In this document: one piece after another, positions 30,801 through 42,860 of the stretch
Position numbering within the stretch: position 1 is the stretch's first letter
Layout: every line of letters begins with the position of its first letter
The notes under the pieces: model-generated
The model's database searches: none
What the model saw: the letters and a program-made list of their open reading frames with translations, nothing else
Told to the model about the DNA's origin: nothing
Assembly: GCA_963169105.1 (NCBI GenBank)
Contig: OY720643.1
Coordinates: 82,319,696-82,383,695 of the forward strand
Direction of reading: 5' to 3'
DNA length: 64,000 nt
Source of the DNA: Ceriagrion tenellum
Lineage: Eukaryota > Arthropoda > Insecta > Odonata > Coenagrionidae
Translations under genes and position numbers: made by a program

Positions 30801-31549
30801 CATATTTGAAATTAAAACTGCTTCTGAAAAGCGGCCAGTCTGCTTTCCGGATAGCCCAATGGCCTGTCCGTATAAAACTAGGGTTATAATGCCCTTCCTT
30901 GGTAATAAGAAGTGGGAGGTGATCGCTCCCACAGAGATCGTCATGAACGGATAAGTTAAATTTTGTACTTATGGCGCTCGATACAATGCACAAATCTATG
31001 CTTGAAGAGTCGCCGGTAAAGGAATTAAAACGGGTTTTTTTCCCCATTGTTTAATAAAACCAAGTCATAATCTAAAATAAACGAGGATAAAATCCGTCCT
31101 CTACGATTGCATTGCCTTCTTGGGCTTCCCCAAAGAGGATCGTGGGCGTTAAAATCTCCTAGTAAAATAAACGGCTGAGGTAGTTGACGGACAAGAGCAT
31201 TCAGGTAAAATTGAGTGACCGGTGCACCCTCGGGCAGGTACACGTTGCATAGCGTGATCGCCTCGGGGGCGTACACGGTGACTGCCACCGCTTGGTACGG
31301 CGTGCTTAGGTGCACTCGGGAGGTGTAAAGGGCCTCCCGAATAGCAACCATAACTCCACCATGGGCTCGTTGGCCACTGATTTCGTCAAATCTAAAAACG
31401 TTAAAACCTTTTAAAATCCCCTTGTCCGCCATTTTGAAATGCGTTTCTTGCAGACAAACACAACATGGGTTAAATTCGCGAGTTAAAATGGCCAGCTCCT
31501 CCTTATGCCGATAAAAACCATTACAGTTCCACTGTAAGATAAAAACCAT
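27838..31549 (-). pseudogene. I-like LINE ORF2: endonuclease, RT and RNase H, one frameshift
   Basis: EN is read from 31549 down to 31025: ILQWNCNGFYRHKEEL, CLQETHF, GGVMVAI, ILLGDFNAHDPLWGS. It shifts frame at an A7 run near 31035, then has SSIDLCIV and GSDHLPLLI. The remaining 1069 codons are uninterrupted: RT with GLDEVHNAFLRN, YRPIALTNCLCKLMER, IQCGFRRGRSTIDHL, GVPQGSVLS and active site FVDD (about 29530-29544). RNase H has TDGSKS (about 28640), AELLAIKMAL, CSDSLSAL and GHVGIPGNERADALAKEA, all four catalytic acidic residues present. A Cys/His C-terminal motif (CDDCDCPLSVRHILTEC) follows. A single homopolymer slip is the only lesion seen, so this is a young copy. Confidence 0.88.
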
Positions 31550-31621
31550 AAAAGGTGAGTAATAAATAATTTAAAAATTAAAAAAAATAAATAAATAAGG
31601 GCATTAAGTTCAGAGGGAGAA

Positions 31622-31762
31622 TCAGCGCTTTATGCGATGTCTCCTCCCCTTAGACCTAGCCCGGCGGACCTCCGACTCAGAGACATATTCATCTTCTTCC
31701 ATCGACTCTGGTTGGCTCTGCCGGGCCGGACCAGATGGCCCGGGGGATTGAGATTTTCCTTG
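31622..31762 (-). pseudogene. I-like LINE ORF1, C-terminal remnant
   Basis: About 46 codons end at a TGA (complement of 31622-31624): an acidic stretch (ESMEEDEYVSESE) followed by a basic tail (RRARSKGRRHRIKR). This fits the C-terminus of a LINE gag protein. It lies 72 bp upstream of the ORF2 ATG and in the same direction. The rest of ORF1 is absent, so the element is 5' truncated here. Confidence 0.6.
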
Positions 31763-31886
31763 TTATCTCTCAATGTGAAAGTTTAACCAGTGATAAACTC
31801 TGTAAGAGCCCTGGGGCGGGGGAAGAGGGGGCCACCTGGCCTCATCTGTCCCCAGGTTAAATAAATTCAAGTCAAGTCAAGTCAAG
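31763..31886 (+). other. T6 3' end, right part, with hairpin and tail
   Basis: CCTGGGGCGG (31810-31819) faces CTGTCCCCAGG (31846-31856), then TTAAATAAA and four AAGTC-type units. This completes the T6 element interrupted at 27684. Confidence 0.75.
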
Positions 31887-31894
31887 TCTCTCTC

Positions 31895-31925
<31 letters not shown>

Positions 31926-32100
31926 CCCTGTCTCTCTCTCTCTCTCCCTGTCTCTCTCTCTCTCTCCCTGTCTCTCTCTCTCTCCCTGTCTCCCTCTCCC
32001 TCTCTCCCACTCTCTCCCACTCCCTATCCCTCTCTCCCCCCCTCTCTCTCCCTCTCCCCCTGTCCCCTCTCCCCTTCTCTTCCTCTCTCTCTCTCTCTCT
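31887..32100 (+). repeat. TC-rich microsatellite between T6 and T7
   Basis: About 215 bp of (TC)n with CCCTG and CCC interruptions, the longest of the TC tracts at LINE boundaries in the window. It joins the AAGTC tail of T6 directly to the 5' start of T7. Confidence 0.95.
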
Positions 32101-33240
32101 CGTCGGGTGCGGATGTGTGTTCAGGCGCGCCGTGCCACGTGGGCGTTAGAGGTGGAGCAACGCCTCCTTTCCCTTCCAAAAGTGTTCTACATCATCCCAT
32201 TGGTGTTTCTACTCCGTTTCATGTGAAAACCATCAAATTCCGTCAAGTATTTCCGGAATTATCAACAGTTTTGTGTTTCGCGTTCGCGGGGGTACCGCGA
32301 TCGTCTTTTGTTCAGTGCTCCGTTCCCTCATTACCCCCTGTGTTTCCCTGGACCCTTTGTTTACTCTTCATTTCGATTGTGTGTCGTGCTTACCGCACGC
32401 CGCTGCATTGATTTTTCTCCGAGATACGGCTTTTATAAGTTTCCAAGTGGTGGGCGATCCGCCGGGGTCTCGGGCGTCGGGCTCCCGGCGTTTGCGGGGG
32501 TCGCGCCCGCCACGTCCGGCGAGCCGTCGACCGGCTCCTCGGAGTCCTTTAACACCGCAATTACCCCTTAAGTGCTAATCTTTTTTAGGTTTGTGTGAGT
32601 ACTTCCCTTTATTTCAGTGCTCTTTTTTGTTATCCCTTTACTTAACTCTGTGTTTTCTCTTTCTTTTACCGCCACGTGTGCGACAGTCAATTGCTTTGTT
32701 TCTAGTTTCCTTATGACCTCTCCGCGTGTTATCACCCTGAGACGGAGGTTAATTCCCTGATTACCTTAGTGCAAAGTGCAAGTCTGTGCCCCCATTTCTT
32801 GGCGATTTATGGTTTTTTGAAGTTTTCGCCCTTTCTCGTTCTTCACACGTCGGATCATTTTTCGGCCATTTTGTGCCGGAGTACTCTCCTACGGTGTTGT
32901 TCTTCGAGTGTATTTTTTCGTGTTTAGTGGATACTTAATTGCGTCCCGTGTAAATGCCATTGTTACCATTGCAGTTTTTCCTCCTGTTGGGTTTTTCCCA
33001 CATACGCCAGCATTGCAGTGGGAGTCTTTTGTTTTTCCCGTGCTGCCCTGACGACCCTCCCCTTTGAGGACGTGGTCGGGTTGCCAGCACCTACCCTTCC
33101 TTTTCGGTGAAAACCGCAATCCCGTGCGGCTCCCTACAGAGCCGCCAGCGAATTTTCCATTTTTAACCAACTTCTGGACTCTGCCAAATTTTTTCGCGGG
33201 GTTCCCTCTTGACCCCTAAGTTTTGGGTCACGACAGGCTG
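32101..33240 (+). other. T7 5'UTR
   Basis: It starts with cgtcgggtgcggatgtgtg and carries CGATCGTCTTTTGT (32298-32311). The first 460 bp match T6 5'UTR, and 32700-33235 match T1 1-540. No coding sequence is recognisable. ORF1 N-terminus and core are missing at its right end. Confidence 0.75.
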
Positions 33241-33705
33241 GTTAGTTTCACCTTTAGCTCCACCGAGGACTCAACAGAGTCCATGGAGGTCCAAGAGGCG
33301 GTGCAACGGGTCCTCAAGCGCGGGATCGTCTCGCCAAATCGAGAGCCGGCCAAACGGAAGGCGCACGGCGGCCTTTCTGCCAGAGACCAGACGTACGACG
33401 AGGAGGAGGACGGGATTTCTGTCACCTCGGGAGACTCCGAGGACGCACGAGAGATCCCAGTCTCGCCGGCGCCGGACCGGACACCTGAAATGGACGTCCA
33501 GGTCTTCGCTCAGGTGATGAGAGACATACACTCTAGGAAGGAGCTCCTCCCCTATCTCAGCAGCCTGGGCGTCAACCCGCGAGCCCTCATTTGGAAGTTA
33601 CAAGGTAACCTGGCCAGCATGTCAAAAAAGGATAGGAGGAAAAAGACCGGGCTAAGATACCAGACACTCGTGGCCAACCTCCAGAACGAGTTAGGGTCAC
33701 CATGA
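33241..33705 (+). pseudogene. T7 ORF1, C-terminal part only
   Basis: The frame preserves only the acidic linker and basic C-terminal helix: MEVQEAVQRVLKRG, EPAKRKAHGG, LLPYLSSLGVNPRALIWKLQG, RYQTLVANLQNE. The core domain and zinc knuckle are deleted, so 5'UTR sequence runs straight into the linker. The stop TGA (33703-33705) overlaps the ORF2 ATG (33702-33704). Confidence 0.8.
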
Positions 33706-36476
33706 ACCAAACCCGCTCGAGGCTAGCTCACCCCGTTTCGCCCGCCTCCCACCTAACCGCCTGCCACGTGAACGCCGAGTCCCTGCGGGCTCACTGGGCG
33801 GACTTCTCCACCAACGTCTGCGGCAGGGGGTACGCGATAATCGCCGTGTCGGAGACACACCTCTTGCCAGGGCACGACTCTAATTCCATACCGATCCCAG
33901 GTTACCTCCTCACGACGACCTCACGACCAGGGTGATCGCATCGTCCGTCTCATCCCCGGCCTCCAAGGAGGAATACCTGGTCGTCGAGACGCGCGGGGTT
34001 TTCGGGACGGGCATCTTTGGGGTCGCCTATTGCCCTCCAAAACCCCGGGCACCGGTCGCCGTCCTCGACCTCTTTAGCAGGATCTGCGGGGATCACCCCA
34101 CGTCCCTTCTTTTAGGAGATTTCTACGTCCCGCTGAATAAAGACGATTCTACGGCCAGGGCCTTCGCGACTGCGATCCGGGACAGGGTACTCTCCCTGGT
34201 GTCTCAGACCCCACTTTCCACACGGCAACATCGCACAACCTGCTGGACTTGATGATTACCAGGGATCCCGAGGCGGTTGTGGATTACGGACAGAGGGCGG
34301 TCCCAGGCGTTTCCCGACACGATTTGGTGTGGTGCGCCATGCGGCCGCGGCTCCCCCCTCCTCCGCGTAAAACGTTCCTCTACCGTGACTTTAAAAGAAT
34401 CGACCCCCTGGCCATCCTTGACGACCCTGACCTGGCGCATTTGGACGGCGTCCGGCGGGACTGTGACCCGGAATGGGCCGCGGCCCTGATCCGGGACGTC
34501 GTCCTGACGGTCATTGACCGTCACGCTCCAATCATGACGAAATCATCTACCCGCCAACCCGCACCGTGGCTCAACTCCGCTCTCCACGAGGTAATGAGGA
34601 AAAGGGACCGACTGTTCGCCTCATACACCAAGGACAAAACGCCTGAGAAGTGGGAAAGGTATAGGGCCGCGAGGAACGCGACGAAGCAACAAATAAGGAA
34701 CGCGAAGACGAAATATTTCGCCGACAGACTCGCCCAAGATACGGGGTCGACGGGCCTGTGGCGAATCATTCGCGACCAGGGTGGGTGTAAGAGAAAGTCG
34801 ACGGCTCCTCTCACCGTCTCCCCCGAAGCCCTCCTCGATTGCTTTGTCGGCAATGCCCCCAACGGTCGGGATCGAGAGGACACCAGCCCTCATGGCGCAA
34901 CTCGGACCGACCAACCGTTATTCGACCTTGGCCCGGTCACGACCAGGGACGTGGAAAAGGCGGCGGGTCAGATGAAATCGCGGACACCTGGGCCGGATGG
35001 GATCACCATCATGATGGTGCGCCTCCTCCTGCCCGCGTTGAAACTTCCCCTGGCCAATCTCTTCAACGCCAGCCTGACGCAGGGTAAATACCCCGGGGAG
35101 TGGAAAAAGGGGGCGGTGGTCCCACTCCCCAAAGTCCCTCAGCCTACGGAGCCCAAACATTACCGGCCGATCACGGTCGGTAACTGTTTGGGCAAGCTTT
35201 TCGACCGTGTGGTGCTGAAGCAGCTTGGGGACCACGTCTACCGAGCCAAACTACTAAGCCCGAACCAGAGGGCTTTCCGACCGGGGTACAGCACCCAACT
35301 GGCCCTCGCCGGGGTGCTCGACCCGGTCCGGGAGGCGATTGACCAAAGGAGACTCACGATCGCGGTGGCTCTGGACCTGGCCCGCGCGTACGATTCAGTG
35401 GACCACGACCGACTGATCCGTGTCCTCCGGGCTCTAAATTTAAATGAACCGACGCTTTCCTGGCTGGAAGACTACATCAGGGATAGGAGGATTAGCCATC
35501 CGTAACGGGGGGGAGCTGGGACCCACGTGGCGGACGGTACTCAGGGGGGTGCCGCAAGGGTCCTGTCTCTCCCCCCTACTCTTCAACCTTTTCGTTGACG
35601 GGGTGACCCGTCTCACCATCGGGGGCCGCATCATGAAGTATGCGGACGACATGCTCATCATGGCCCACGCGGAGGGGCACGCCCTAAACGAGGTGCTAGC
35701 CGCCATGAACGGGGACCTCGACGCCGTCCACGAGTGACTGGGTGGGATGGGACTGGGAGTTAACGTCGCGAAGAGTTCTGCCTGCGTGATGGGGCACAGG
35801 ACGCTCCTACGTAAACACATAACAACCGAAACCGCTGCCATCAGGGTCGGGGGGACGGCGATCCCGTACCGTACCTCGTTCAGGTACCTCGGGGTAACCG
35901 TGACGAACGACCTATCGTGGGGCCCTCAGGTATCCCAAACAATCTCAAGGGTTCCCTGCCTTAAAGAGACTAAGAGGCATGCAATATAAACCCACCGTAA
36001 AAATCAAGACACAAATGATTAAATCCCTGGCGTTCCCCATCATACAATACGGTCTCCTTCCCTGCTGCGACCTCACCGGGGCGGACATGAACAGGATGCA
36101 GGTGGCACAAAATGCCTGTCTGAGGTTTGCATTCAGACCAGACCCCTGGGACCACCTCACCCCCATCTACAAGAAAGAACAGATTCTCAGGGTGAGGGAG
36201 TGGAAGAACCTGGTCGTGCTGTGCGGTGGGCAGGCGGTGTTGAGGAACCGGTGCCCGGAGTACCTCTTCGAGAGGATGACGTCTATAGACGCGGTACACC
36301 CGAGGGCGACGCGGGGCGCCGCCTGGACTTTGAGGATTCCGGCCCAGAGGACCAGGAGGATGGCCGGCACCTTCGCAGCGACATTCTCCAGGGAATATAA
36401 CCTATTATCCCGCGAAATAAAGGAGAAGTGGTCCAGGAGGAAGGCCATCAAGCATCTATTGAAGAGATACGATTGA
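33702..36476 (+). pseudogene. T7 ORF2, EN plus RT, frameshifted
   Basis: EN: ACHVNAESLRAHWADF and VSETHL in the first frame. A small deletion follows near 33925, then FGVAYCPPK, LLLGDFYVPLNKDD (Asn changed to Tyr in the DFN motif), and a frame change near 34230 to PGVSRHDLVW. RT 34249-35505: TPGPDGI, RPITVGNCLGKLFD, QRAFRPGYSTQLALAGV, LDLARAYDSVDHD. After a frameshift near 35500 come GVPQGSCLSPLLFN and YADD. A TGA lies at about 35735, with another shift near 35960. The C-terminal part is open to 36476 (RMAGTFAATFSREYN). Very similar to T2 ORF2. Confidence 0.85.
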
Positions 36477-37335
36477 CGCAGAGACCATATCCTAACCATC
36501 CTATCTATTTATTAATTTTTTATTTTTTTTATTTTTTATTTTTTTTTATCTAATCACCTATTTATTCATTTATCCTCTCCCCTTTTTATTTATTAATTCA
36601 CCCATTCATCGGGCCAAATGCTAACCAATCACTAACCCACCCATTTATCGCATTTATCACGTATCACACTAACTAACTAACCACTAACTGACCACTAACT
36701 AAAACTGTATTTTAAACTATAAATGTATTCATTTTTACTACAATTTTATTACATTTTTTTTTATCTGGTTTTAAAAATCCCCTCTCATCAAGCACATCTC
36801 AACGGAGATGATCCTAAGAAACGAATTGCAACGTGGATGGAGCCCGCATTAATTCAGATAGTACGCGGACGATCATCACGTCTAGCTACAATTTGTAATG
36901 ATCAATCCACTTACTGTACAATGTATTCGTATAACGCATTACTAATGTCTAAACCTTCTTCTCTCACGAGATCTAAGGGAACCAGAATGGAGAACCTGAA
37001 AAGATCGACCGTCCAGAGTGCCAAACGACACTGAACATCCGGAGTGCACTTCACCGGGGATGATACTCGGGCGGAAACGGACGCGTTAACTGATCACCTC
37101 CATTCTCGACTTCCCGTTCAAGGACCGACCAGCTGTAAATGATAATTGTTCTCACTGATTGAAATGCTATGACTGGAAATACCAAAGGAAAATTACAAAC
37201 TCTGTTAAAATGAAAATAAATGCCTGCAACTCTGTACAAGACCCCGGCCTGAGAGCCCTGGGACAGGGGTAGAGGGGGCCACCTGGCCTCATCTGCCCCA
37301 GGTGAAATAAAGCAATAGTCAATAGTCAATAGTCT
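36477..37335 (+). other. T7 3'UTR
   Basis: AT-rich, non-coding. It ends with CCTGGGACAG (37257-37266) facing CTGCCCCAGG (37293-37302), GAAATAAA, and a tail of three AATAGTC units, a variant of the AAGTC tail. A TC run (about 37334-37381) follows. Confidence 0.8.
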
Positions 37336-38422
37336 CTCCCTCTCTCTCTCTCTCTCTCTCTCCCTCTCACTCTCCCTCTCTCGAGGTGAGCAGACGTGCC
37401 ACGGGTCGCTCCGTAACGTTTGTGTTTTTCGAGGTTTTCAGAGTGTTGTAGAGTGTTTTTGTGGTTTCCTGGTGTTGCAGGAAGGTTTTCTACGTACAGT
37501 GGTGTGAAAATCATCCAGAAATACCAAAAATTAAGAAACTTACGAGTGTTTGTAACTTAACGTCCTCGCGACGCGAGGGCGTCAAACTTCTGTGTGTTTT
37601 CAGGCCCTCATCGGGTCCCTGGGCCTTTAATTACATCAATAGGCTCTTCCTCTGTGCCCCTTATATAAGTTGTGTCAATTAGTGCGCGGGCTACTTATAT
37701 AAATCCACAGTTTTTCAATTCGTGTATGCGTGAAGTGCAAGTGTCTTTTCACTTTACTGTAGTCTATTTATTTTACGTGTTTTCGGACATCTGTCGTTCC
37801 CCGTGTGGGCTATAGATATTCTAGTTCTATTCTCAATGAGTGGTTCGACATTAGTGTTTAGTTGTAGGCCTTTTTAGGGCTTTTTTGTGAGACGATAGTG
37901 TCGATCGTCACTTGTCCTTTGTTTACATTCTCAACTATTGATTTTTTGGACTTCTGCCATACGTTTGGCATATTACAAGTGAATAGTGTTTTTCACGACG
38001 CTCTTCTGCATCGGTTGCGAATACAGTGTGCGTTTATTCGTCTTATTTGCCGAGATATGAAACTCCGAGTTTGTTCTCTCGACAACGATTTGTGTCGTCA
38101 CACTCACCCCGTGATTTAACGCAATTCTTTTGCCCAAGGGCACTAAATCGCGTCTAAAAGTGTCCTTTATTTCTCGTTTGTCTGTGTTACACGGATATTT
38201 GCGCAGTTAACGGGTGTTTTTTCCGCCAATCTAACATTTCGTGTGACGGTGGCCGACATAAGTGAAGTGTTATAAGCTGCTGGTTTACGGAACCAAATCA
38301 AAGGATAGGTATTCTCTTCTCCTTTTCGGGTGACACACAGGGCCCCCCAGCCGCTCGTGCGGCTGGTCAGGGGTCTGATCTGCTCGCCTGCTGGTTCGCC
38401 CGGCTGGGCGATCAGGGCGAGC
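37336..38422 (+). other. T8 5'UTR with leading TC run
   Basis: The TC run passes into gaggtgagcagacgtgcc (37383), matching T3. The box is present as CGATCGTCACTTGT (37902-37915). The rest is T-rich and non-coding, parallel to 10131-11250. Confidence 0.7.
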
Positions 38423-40020
38423 ATGGAGCAGCGCGGGTCGAAATCAGGGGAGGGGCTGAGTTCCTCTCCATCCCTCTCTGGCAGCTTATCCCTGTTTGCC
38501 TCTAACGATGGCGAACTTCAGGGCGGTGGTAACAGGCCGGGAACCTCCCGACCCAAATCCACCACAAACCAAACTCAAACGGAGAGCGTATCCAGTGTAC
38601 ATCCTCCAACGCCTTCAGGTGACCTCCCCAAGGCTTTGTCACGGAGCGTGACCAGCCCCAAGGGAACCCCTACACCGGCATCTACCCTCCCACAACATCC
38701 CGGCGCCACCATCTCCTCCACTTCAGCACAGCATCCGACCTCCAGTGCTTCCACACTTAGAGGCACAAGTACCCTTTCAGAATCCTCAAAGGACGACGCC
38801 AGGGGCGGAACCTCAAAACCCGTTTCGGACTCAAACGTGTCCTTCATTACACCTGGGCAAACGTACGCCGGGGTCGCCACGCAGGAGGCAAGTAATCGGA
38901 CCTCACAAGGACACGACTCCCCTCACGAGAACCTTCCCGATAGGAATGCGGTGGTCTGCGAGGCAGTGGAAGGTCTGACTCTGGACGACCATCTCCGGGC
39001 GCTCCTCTCTTTGGTGCGGGCAAGAGACATCACATACGCCTCAAAGATCAGCCACCAGCGGGTCTGCGTGTTTCTAAAAGAACCTTGGATGGCCGACAAG
39101 GTCGCGAGTTCGCCAGCGTTGTCCTGCAAAGGTAAAGTCGTGACCTACAGAAAATACGTCTCGGGAGCCATCAGTCTTCCTCTCGAACGTACAGCCTGAC
39201 ATCTCGGAGCGAGCCCTGCACGATGCGCTCTCACATTACGGGAGAGTGGTGGGTAAAATTAAAAGGCTGAAGGCGGCTTGTCACGACCCGCTATTCGCAC
39301 ACGTCCAAGGCTTCCGCAGGTTGGCCAACATCGTAGTTGACAACCCCGGGGTGTTGCCGCTCAGCATCCCACTGGTGCACCTAGGGACGACATATAACGT
39401 GTTCCTCAATCTCGAGGATATCACATGTTCTTCGTGTAGATAGACCGGGCATCATTTCTCCAGATGCACCGAGGACCGTAGTCACCTATCCGCTCAGGAA
39501 ATTCCACCTTCCGCCTTGCCCGATCCCACATCGCCGGAGCCCCGGAACGATTGCCCCCCCACCCCTGAAGACTTGAACGTGAGCAGCCCTCAACTCACCA
39601 CGGAGTCCGCCCCGGAAAGCATGGACGCGGAAGAAGGAGTCGCTAAGTCCCTGAAACGAGGGCGTCTCTCGCCGCCGCGGGAGCCGGCCAAGAGGATCGC
39701 CAAGCAGCTTCCAGAGCTCTTAGGGGGAGAAGACGACGAGAGCGACGCCGTCTCCTGCACTACGGGTGTGTCGGATTCGGACGACGACCGCAGCCCTTCG
39801 GATCAGTCTTCCCCGACATCCCGGACGCCACCTTTTCTCAAATCATGCGCGACCACCAGCCCAGTGGGGACATTTTCCAATACCTACAGGACGTCGGTGT
39901 GAGCCCCGAAGCCCTCAAGAGCAGACTGGAGGCATGCTTGGCTAACATCCCCGCTGGGGGAAACACAGCAGGAAAAGAGCGCGCTACAAGACCCTCCTCA
40001 AACGCATTTCCCCTCCGTAA
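38423..40020 (+). pseudogene. T8 ORF1, gag-like, frameshifted
   Basis: ATG 38423 opens a Ser/Thr/Pro-rich N-terminus of about 170 residues, then the core (NAVVCEAVEGLTLDDHL, YASKISHQRVCVFL, YRKYVSGA). The frame slips near 39170, continues with HYGRVVGKIKRLKAACHDPLF and FRRLANIVVDN, and meets a TAG (39441-39443) inside the zinc knuckle. The linker (KRGRLSPPREPAKR) is open to about 39830; a further slip leads to the basic C-terminal helix (IFQYLQDVGVSPEALKSRLEA). The stop is TAA 40018-40020, 12 bp before the ORF2 ATG. Confidence 0.8.
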
Positions 40021-40032
40021 TTTTTTGCTGCA

Positions 40033-42860
40033 ATGGCGGGGCGTGAAAGTGCACATTTACCTCCATCCGCTACACTTTCGATTGCGCATGTTAACGCCGA
40101 ATCCCTGCGGGCCCACTGGGCAGACTTTGCCAACGTTTTCTCTGCCCGGCGGGACACAATTATAGCCGTGTCCGAAACGCACCTCTCCGTTGCCTTCCGG
40201 GTCTGCGCTTTCGTGCTTCCCGGGTACAAGTTACTGCGTAACGACCGACCATACGGGCCTGGCGGATGAGAGGCACTTCACGTGCGCGACGACCTCACCG
40301 TCCGGGTCATCGAGAGGTCGGTCGCCTCGCGCACGGAACACGTGGAATACATATTTGCGGACGTTTTCGCTGCTGGGTCGAGGTTCCTGGTGGGCGCTGC
40401 CTACTGCCCCCCCCAAGACGAGGTCCCCGCAGCGGGTGGCGGAACGGTTCGCGGCTCTCGCTGCAGATTTTCCCTTCGCGACGCTGGCTGGCGACATCAA
40501 ACGTGCCCATCAACAAAAATGACTCCACGGCGCGGGGTTTTCTGAGGTCCACGGAGGACTGCGGCCTCTCGATCGTCTCCCGACGACCTACATTCCTTAC
40601 CCGCACGTCTCACAACACTTTGGATCTTATATTCATTTCCGATCCACTACTACTCCTGTCACACGGGCAAGTGGCCGTGCCTGGGATATCGAGGCACGAC
40701 CTTGTCCACTGCGCCGTTAGGGTCCCGCTACCCGCTCCGGCACGCAAAGTAGTAAAATTCCGATCATTCAAAGACGTCGACCTTCCGTCTTTGCTCGACG
40801 CGTTGGATTCGTTCTCGGCGGACGGGGATGTTAACGCCAACGCGGCACTCCTGCGCGAAGTCATCATCGCCGTAGTGGACAAGCACGCCCCCCTTAAAAC
40901 CAAAGCGGCAATGAGGGCACCTGCACCTTGGCTCACCGCCGATTTGAGGAGGGCCATGAAGATCAGGGATGATGCTTACAAGCGGTTTAGCAAAACCAAA
41001 CGCCCCGACGACTGGGAGGCCTACAAACGACTGCGGAACTCCACCAAGCAGTCAATCCGCAACGCCGGTTTTCCGGCAAACGGGAGGTTTTTCAAACAGA
41101 AAATCCAGGAGGGGCCTGGTGGTTTCTGGAGAACCGTGCGGGAGCAGGGAGGGGTCCGCAAGGGGCCTTTGGAGGAGCCCACCGTTCCCCCCGAGGCACT
41201 CCTCGACGCTTTTGCCTCGTCTCCGGCGGACAGAGCCGCCTACTCCGCGCGGCCGCCAATCCCTTACTACCTCTCCTACCCGGAGTTCCACATCTCCCCC
41301 ATCACGGAAGAGGACATCGATGCGGCTGTCGGGAGGCTGCACTCGCGGACCCCCGGACCTGACGTGATCACCCCGGCCATGATTCGTCTGTTGCTCCCCT
41401 CCCTTAGACGTCCGTTGGCGCAGCTTTACAACTCCTGCATCGATCGCTCCCAATACCAGGACGAATGGAAGTTGTCCCGCATCATTCCCCTCCCCATAAC
41501 CCCGACACCCACGGAGCCCAGCCATTACCGACCGATTTCGGTCGGCAATTGCATTGGTAAGATCTTGGACCTCATCATCCTCCAGCAGCTGACCACCCAC
41601 GTCGAGGACAACGGGATGCTGGGCGCGTCGCAGTCGGCGTTCCGGGACCACCACAGTACGCAGTTGGCCCTCGTCGGCGTCCTGGACCCCATCCGGGAAG
41701 CCATCGATCGAAGGAGACTGACCTTGGCTGTTTCCATCGACCTCTCCAGGGCCTACGATTCAGTTCGCCACGACCTGCTGTTGGAGGTTTTGAGAGGCAT
41801 GCGGTTCGGGCGGGAGGCCGTTGCATGGGTCGAGAGTTTCCTCTCGGGCCGAAAGGCGGCCATATCGCCGCGGGACGGCAAGCTGTCCCCCTGGCGGGAC
41901 TTCCCGACGGGCGTGCCGCAGGGTTCTTGTCTTTCCCCCCTCTTTTTTAATCTTTTTATTGACGGTATTTCCAGGCTGGAGATGTACAGCAGGGTAATGT
42001 TGTACGCGGACGACATCCGGCTGCTGCTGGATACCGAGGGCGACAAGCTGACGGAGTGTGTGAGACGCGTGAATGAGGATATTGTTAGTGCGTGTGAACG
42101 GATTTCTAGAATGGGTATGCGGGTGAACGCCAATAAATGTCACTCCATGATCATCGGCAACAGGCGGCTACGCGCCAAATACATCACGGCGGACACACCG
42201 TCCGTGCAAATTCTTACGTCCCTTCTCCCCTACACAGATCACATCAGGCATCTCGGGATCACCATTTCCTGCGACATGTCGTGGGAGAGGAGGCAGGTGT
42301 CCCAAACCGTCTCTAGGGTGCACTGGGGCATTAAAAGGTTGAAAGGGATGAACTTCAGACCCGGGAACAAGGATAAACTCCTGCTATCCAAAACGCTGCT
42401 GCAGCCGATTCTCGACTACTGCCTGATCCCATGTAGTGACCTGTCATCCACGGATCTGGGAAGGCTCCAGGTTGCCCAAAACGCCTGCGTGCGCTACGCG
42501 CTGCGGCCAGGCTTCCGGGAGCACGTGACCCCGCTTTATATCAGGGAAGGGTTGCTTAAGATGAGGGACAGAAAACGTCTCTACACTGTATTTGCGGGGC
42601 ATAAGGTGTGGACGACGAAACACCCCAGTTTTGTATATCTCAACCTAACCCTTCTGGGTAGGGCCCATGATTTCCGCACACGCAACGCCCCTCACTCATT
42701 CCTAATCCCATTTCACCGCACGGCCAGGATGGCAGGATCCTTCACTGCCTCTTTCGCAAGGGAGTACAATGCTCTCCCTATAACCGTGAAGGAACGTTTT
42801 AGTAAAGGAAAACTTTTTAACCACTATTTTAAAATTTTCTGTCAGACGGAGGCCTCCTGA
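40033..42860 (+). pseudogene. T8 ORF2: broken EN, best preserved RT of the series
   Basis: EN starts MAGRES, with IAHVNAESLRAHWADF and VSETHL. A stop at about 40267 and two shifts before 40500 break the catalytic region. From about 40500 to 42860 one frame is open without a stop: HNTLDLIF, PGISRHDLVHC, a linker with HAPLKTKAAMRAPAPWL, then RT with RTPGPD, RPISVGNCIGKILD, SQSAFRDHHSTQLALVGV, IDLSRAYDSVRH, GVPQGSCLSPLFFN and YADD (42003-42014). The thumb and C-terminal domain (ARMAGSFTASFAREYNALP) are complete. No RNase H. This copy is useful as the reference for RT length (about 750 codons from the linker). Confidence 0.88.

Larger units (their letters stand above)
27685..31762 (-). mobile_element. 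I-clade-like LINE copy 1, 5' truncated, in T6 3'UTR
   Basis: On the - strand the element runs from an ORF1 remnant (31762) through ORF2 to a 3'UTR (27837-27685) ending in a TAC/CTA-type tail (gtagtagtattt on the + strand). The same tail and 3'UTR style occur at 62633 onward in copy 2. An EN-RT-RNase H order in a single ORF2 indicates the I/LOA/ingi group. The insertion splits the T6 3'UTR and is opposite in orientation to it. Target-site duplications could not be settled by eye. Confidence 0.85.

Noticed and set aside
27838..31047. Open frames on the + strand within this stretch (for example 30652-30954)
   Set aside because: They are shadows of the continuous - strand ORF2 with clear RT and RNase H motifs.
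22498..32100. TC tracts as part of coding or CRISPR-like repeats
   Set aside because: They are simple dinucleotide microsatellites without spacer structure.
38330..38425. Earlier start for T8 ORF1 at about 38330
   Set aside because: The added codons read through 5'UTR sequence without counterpart in other copies; ATG 38423 fits better.
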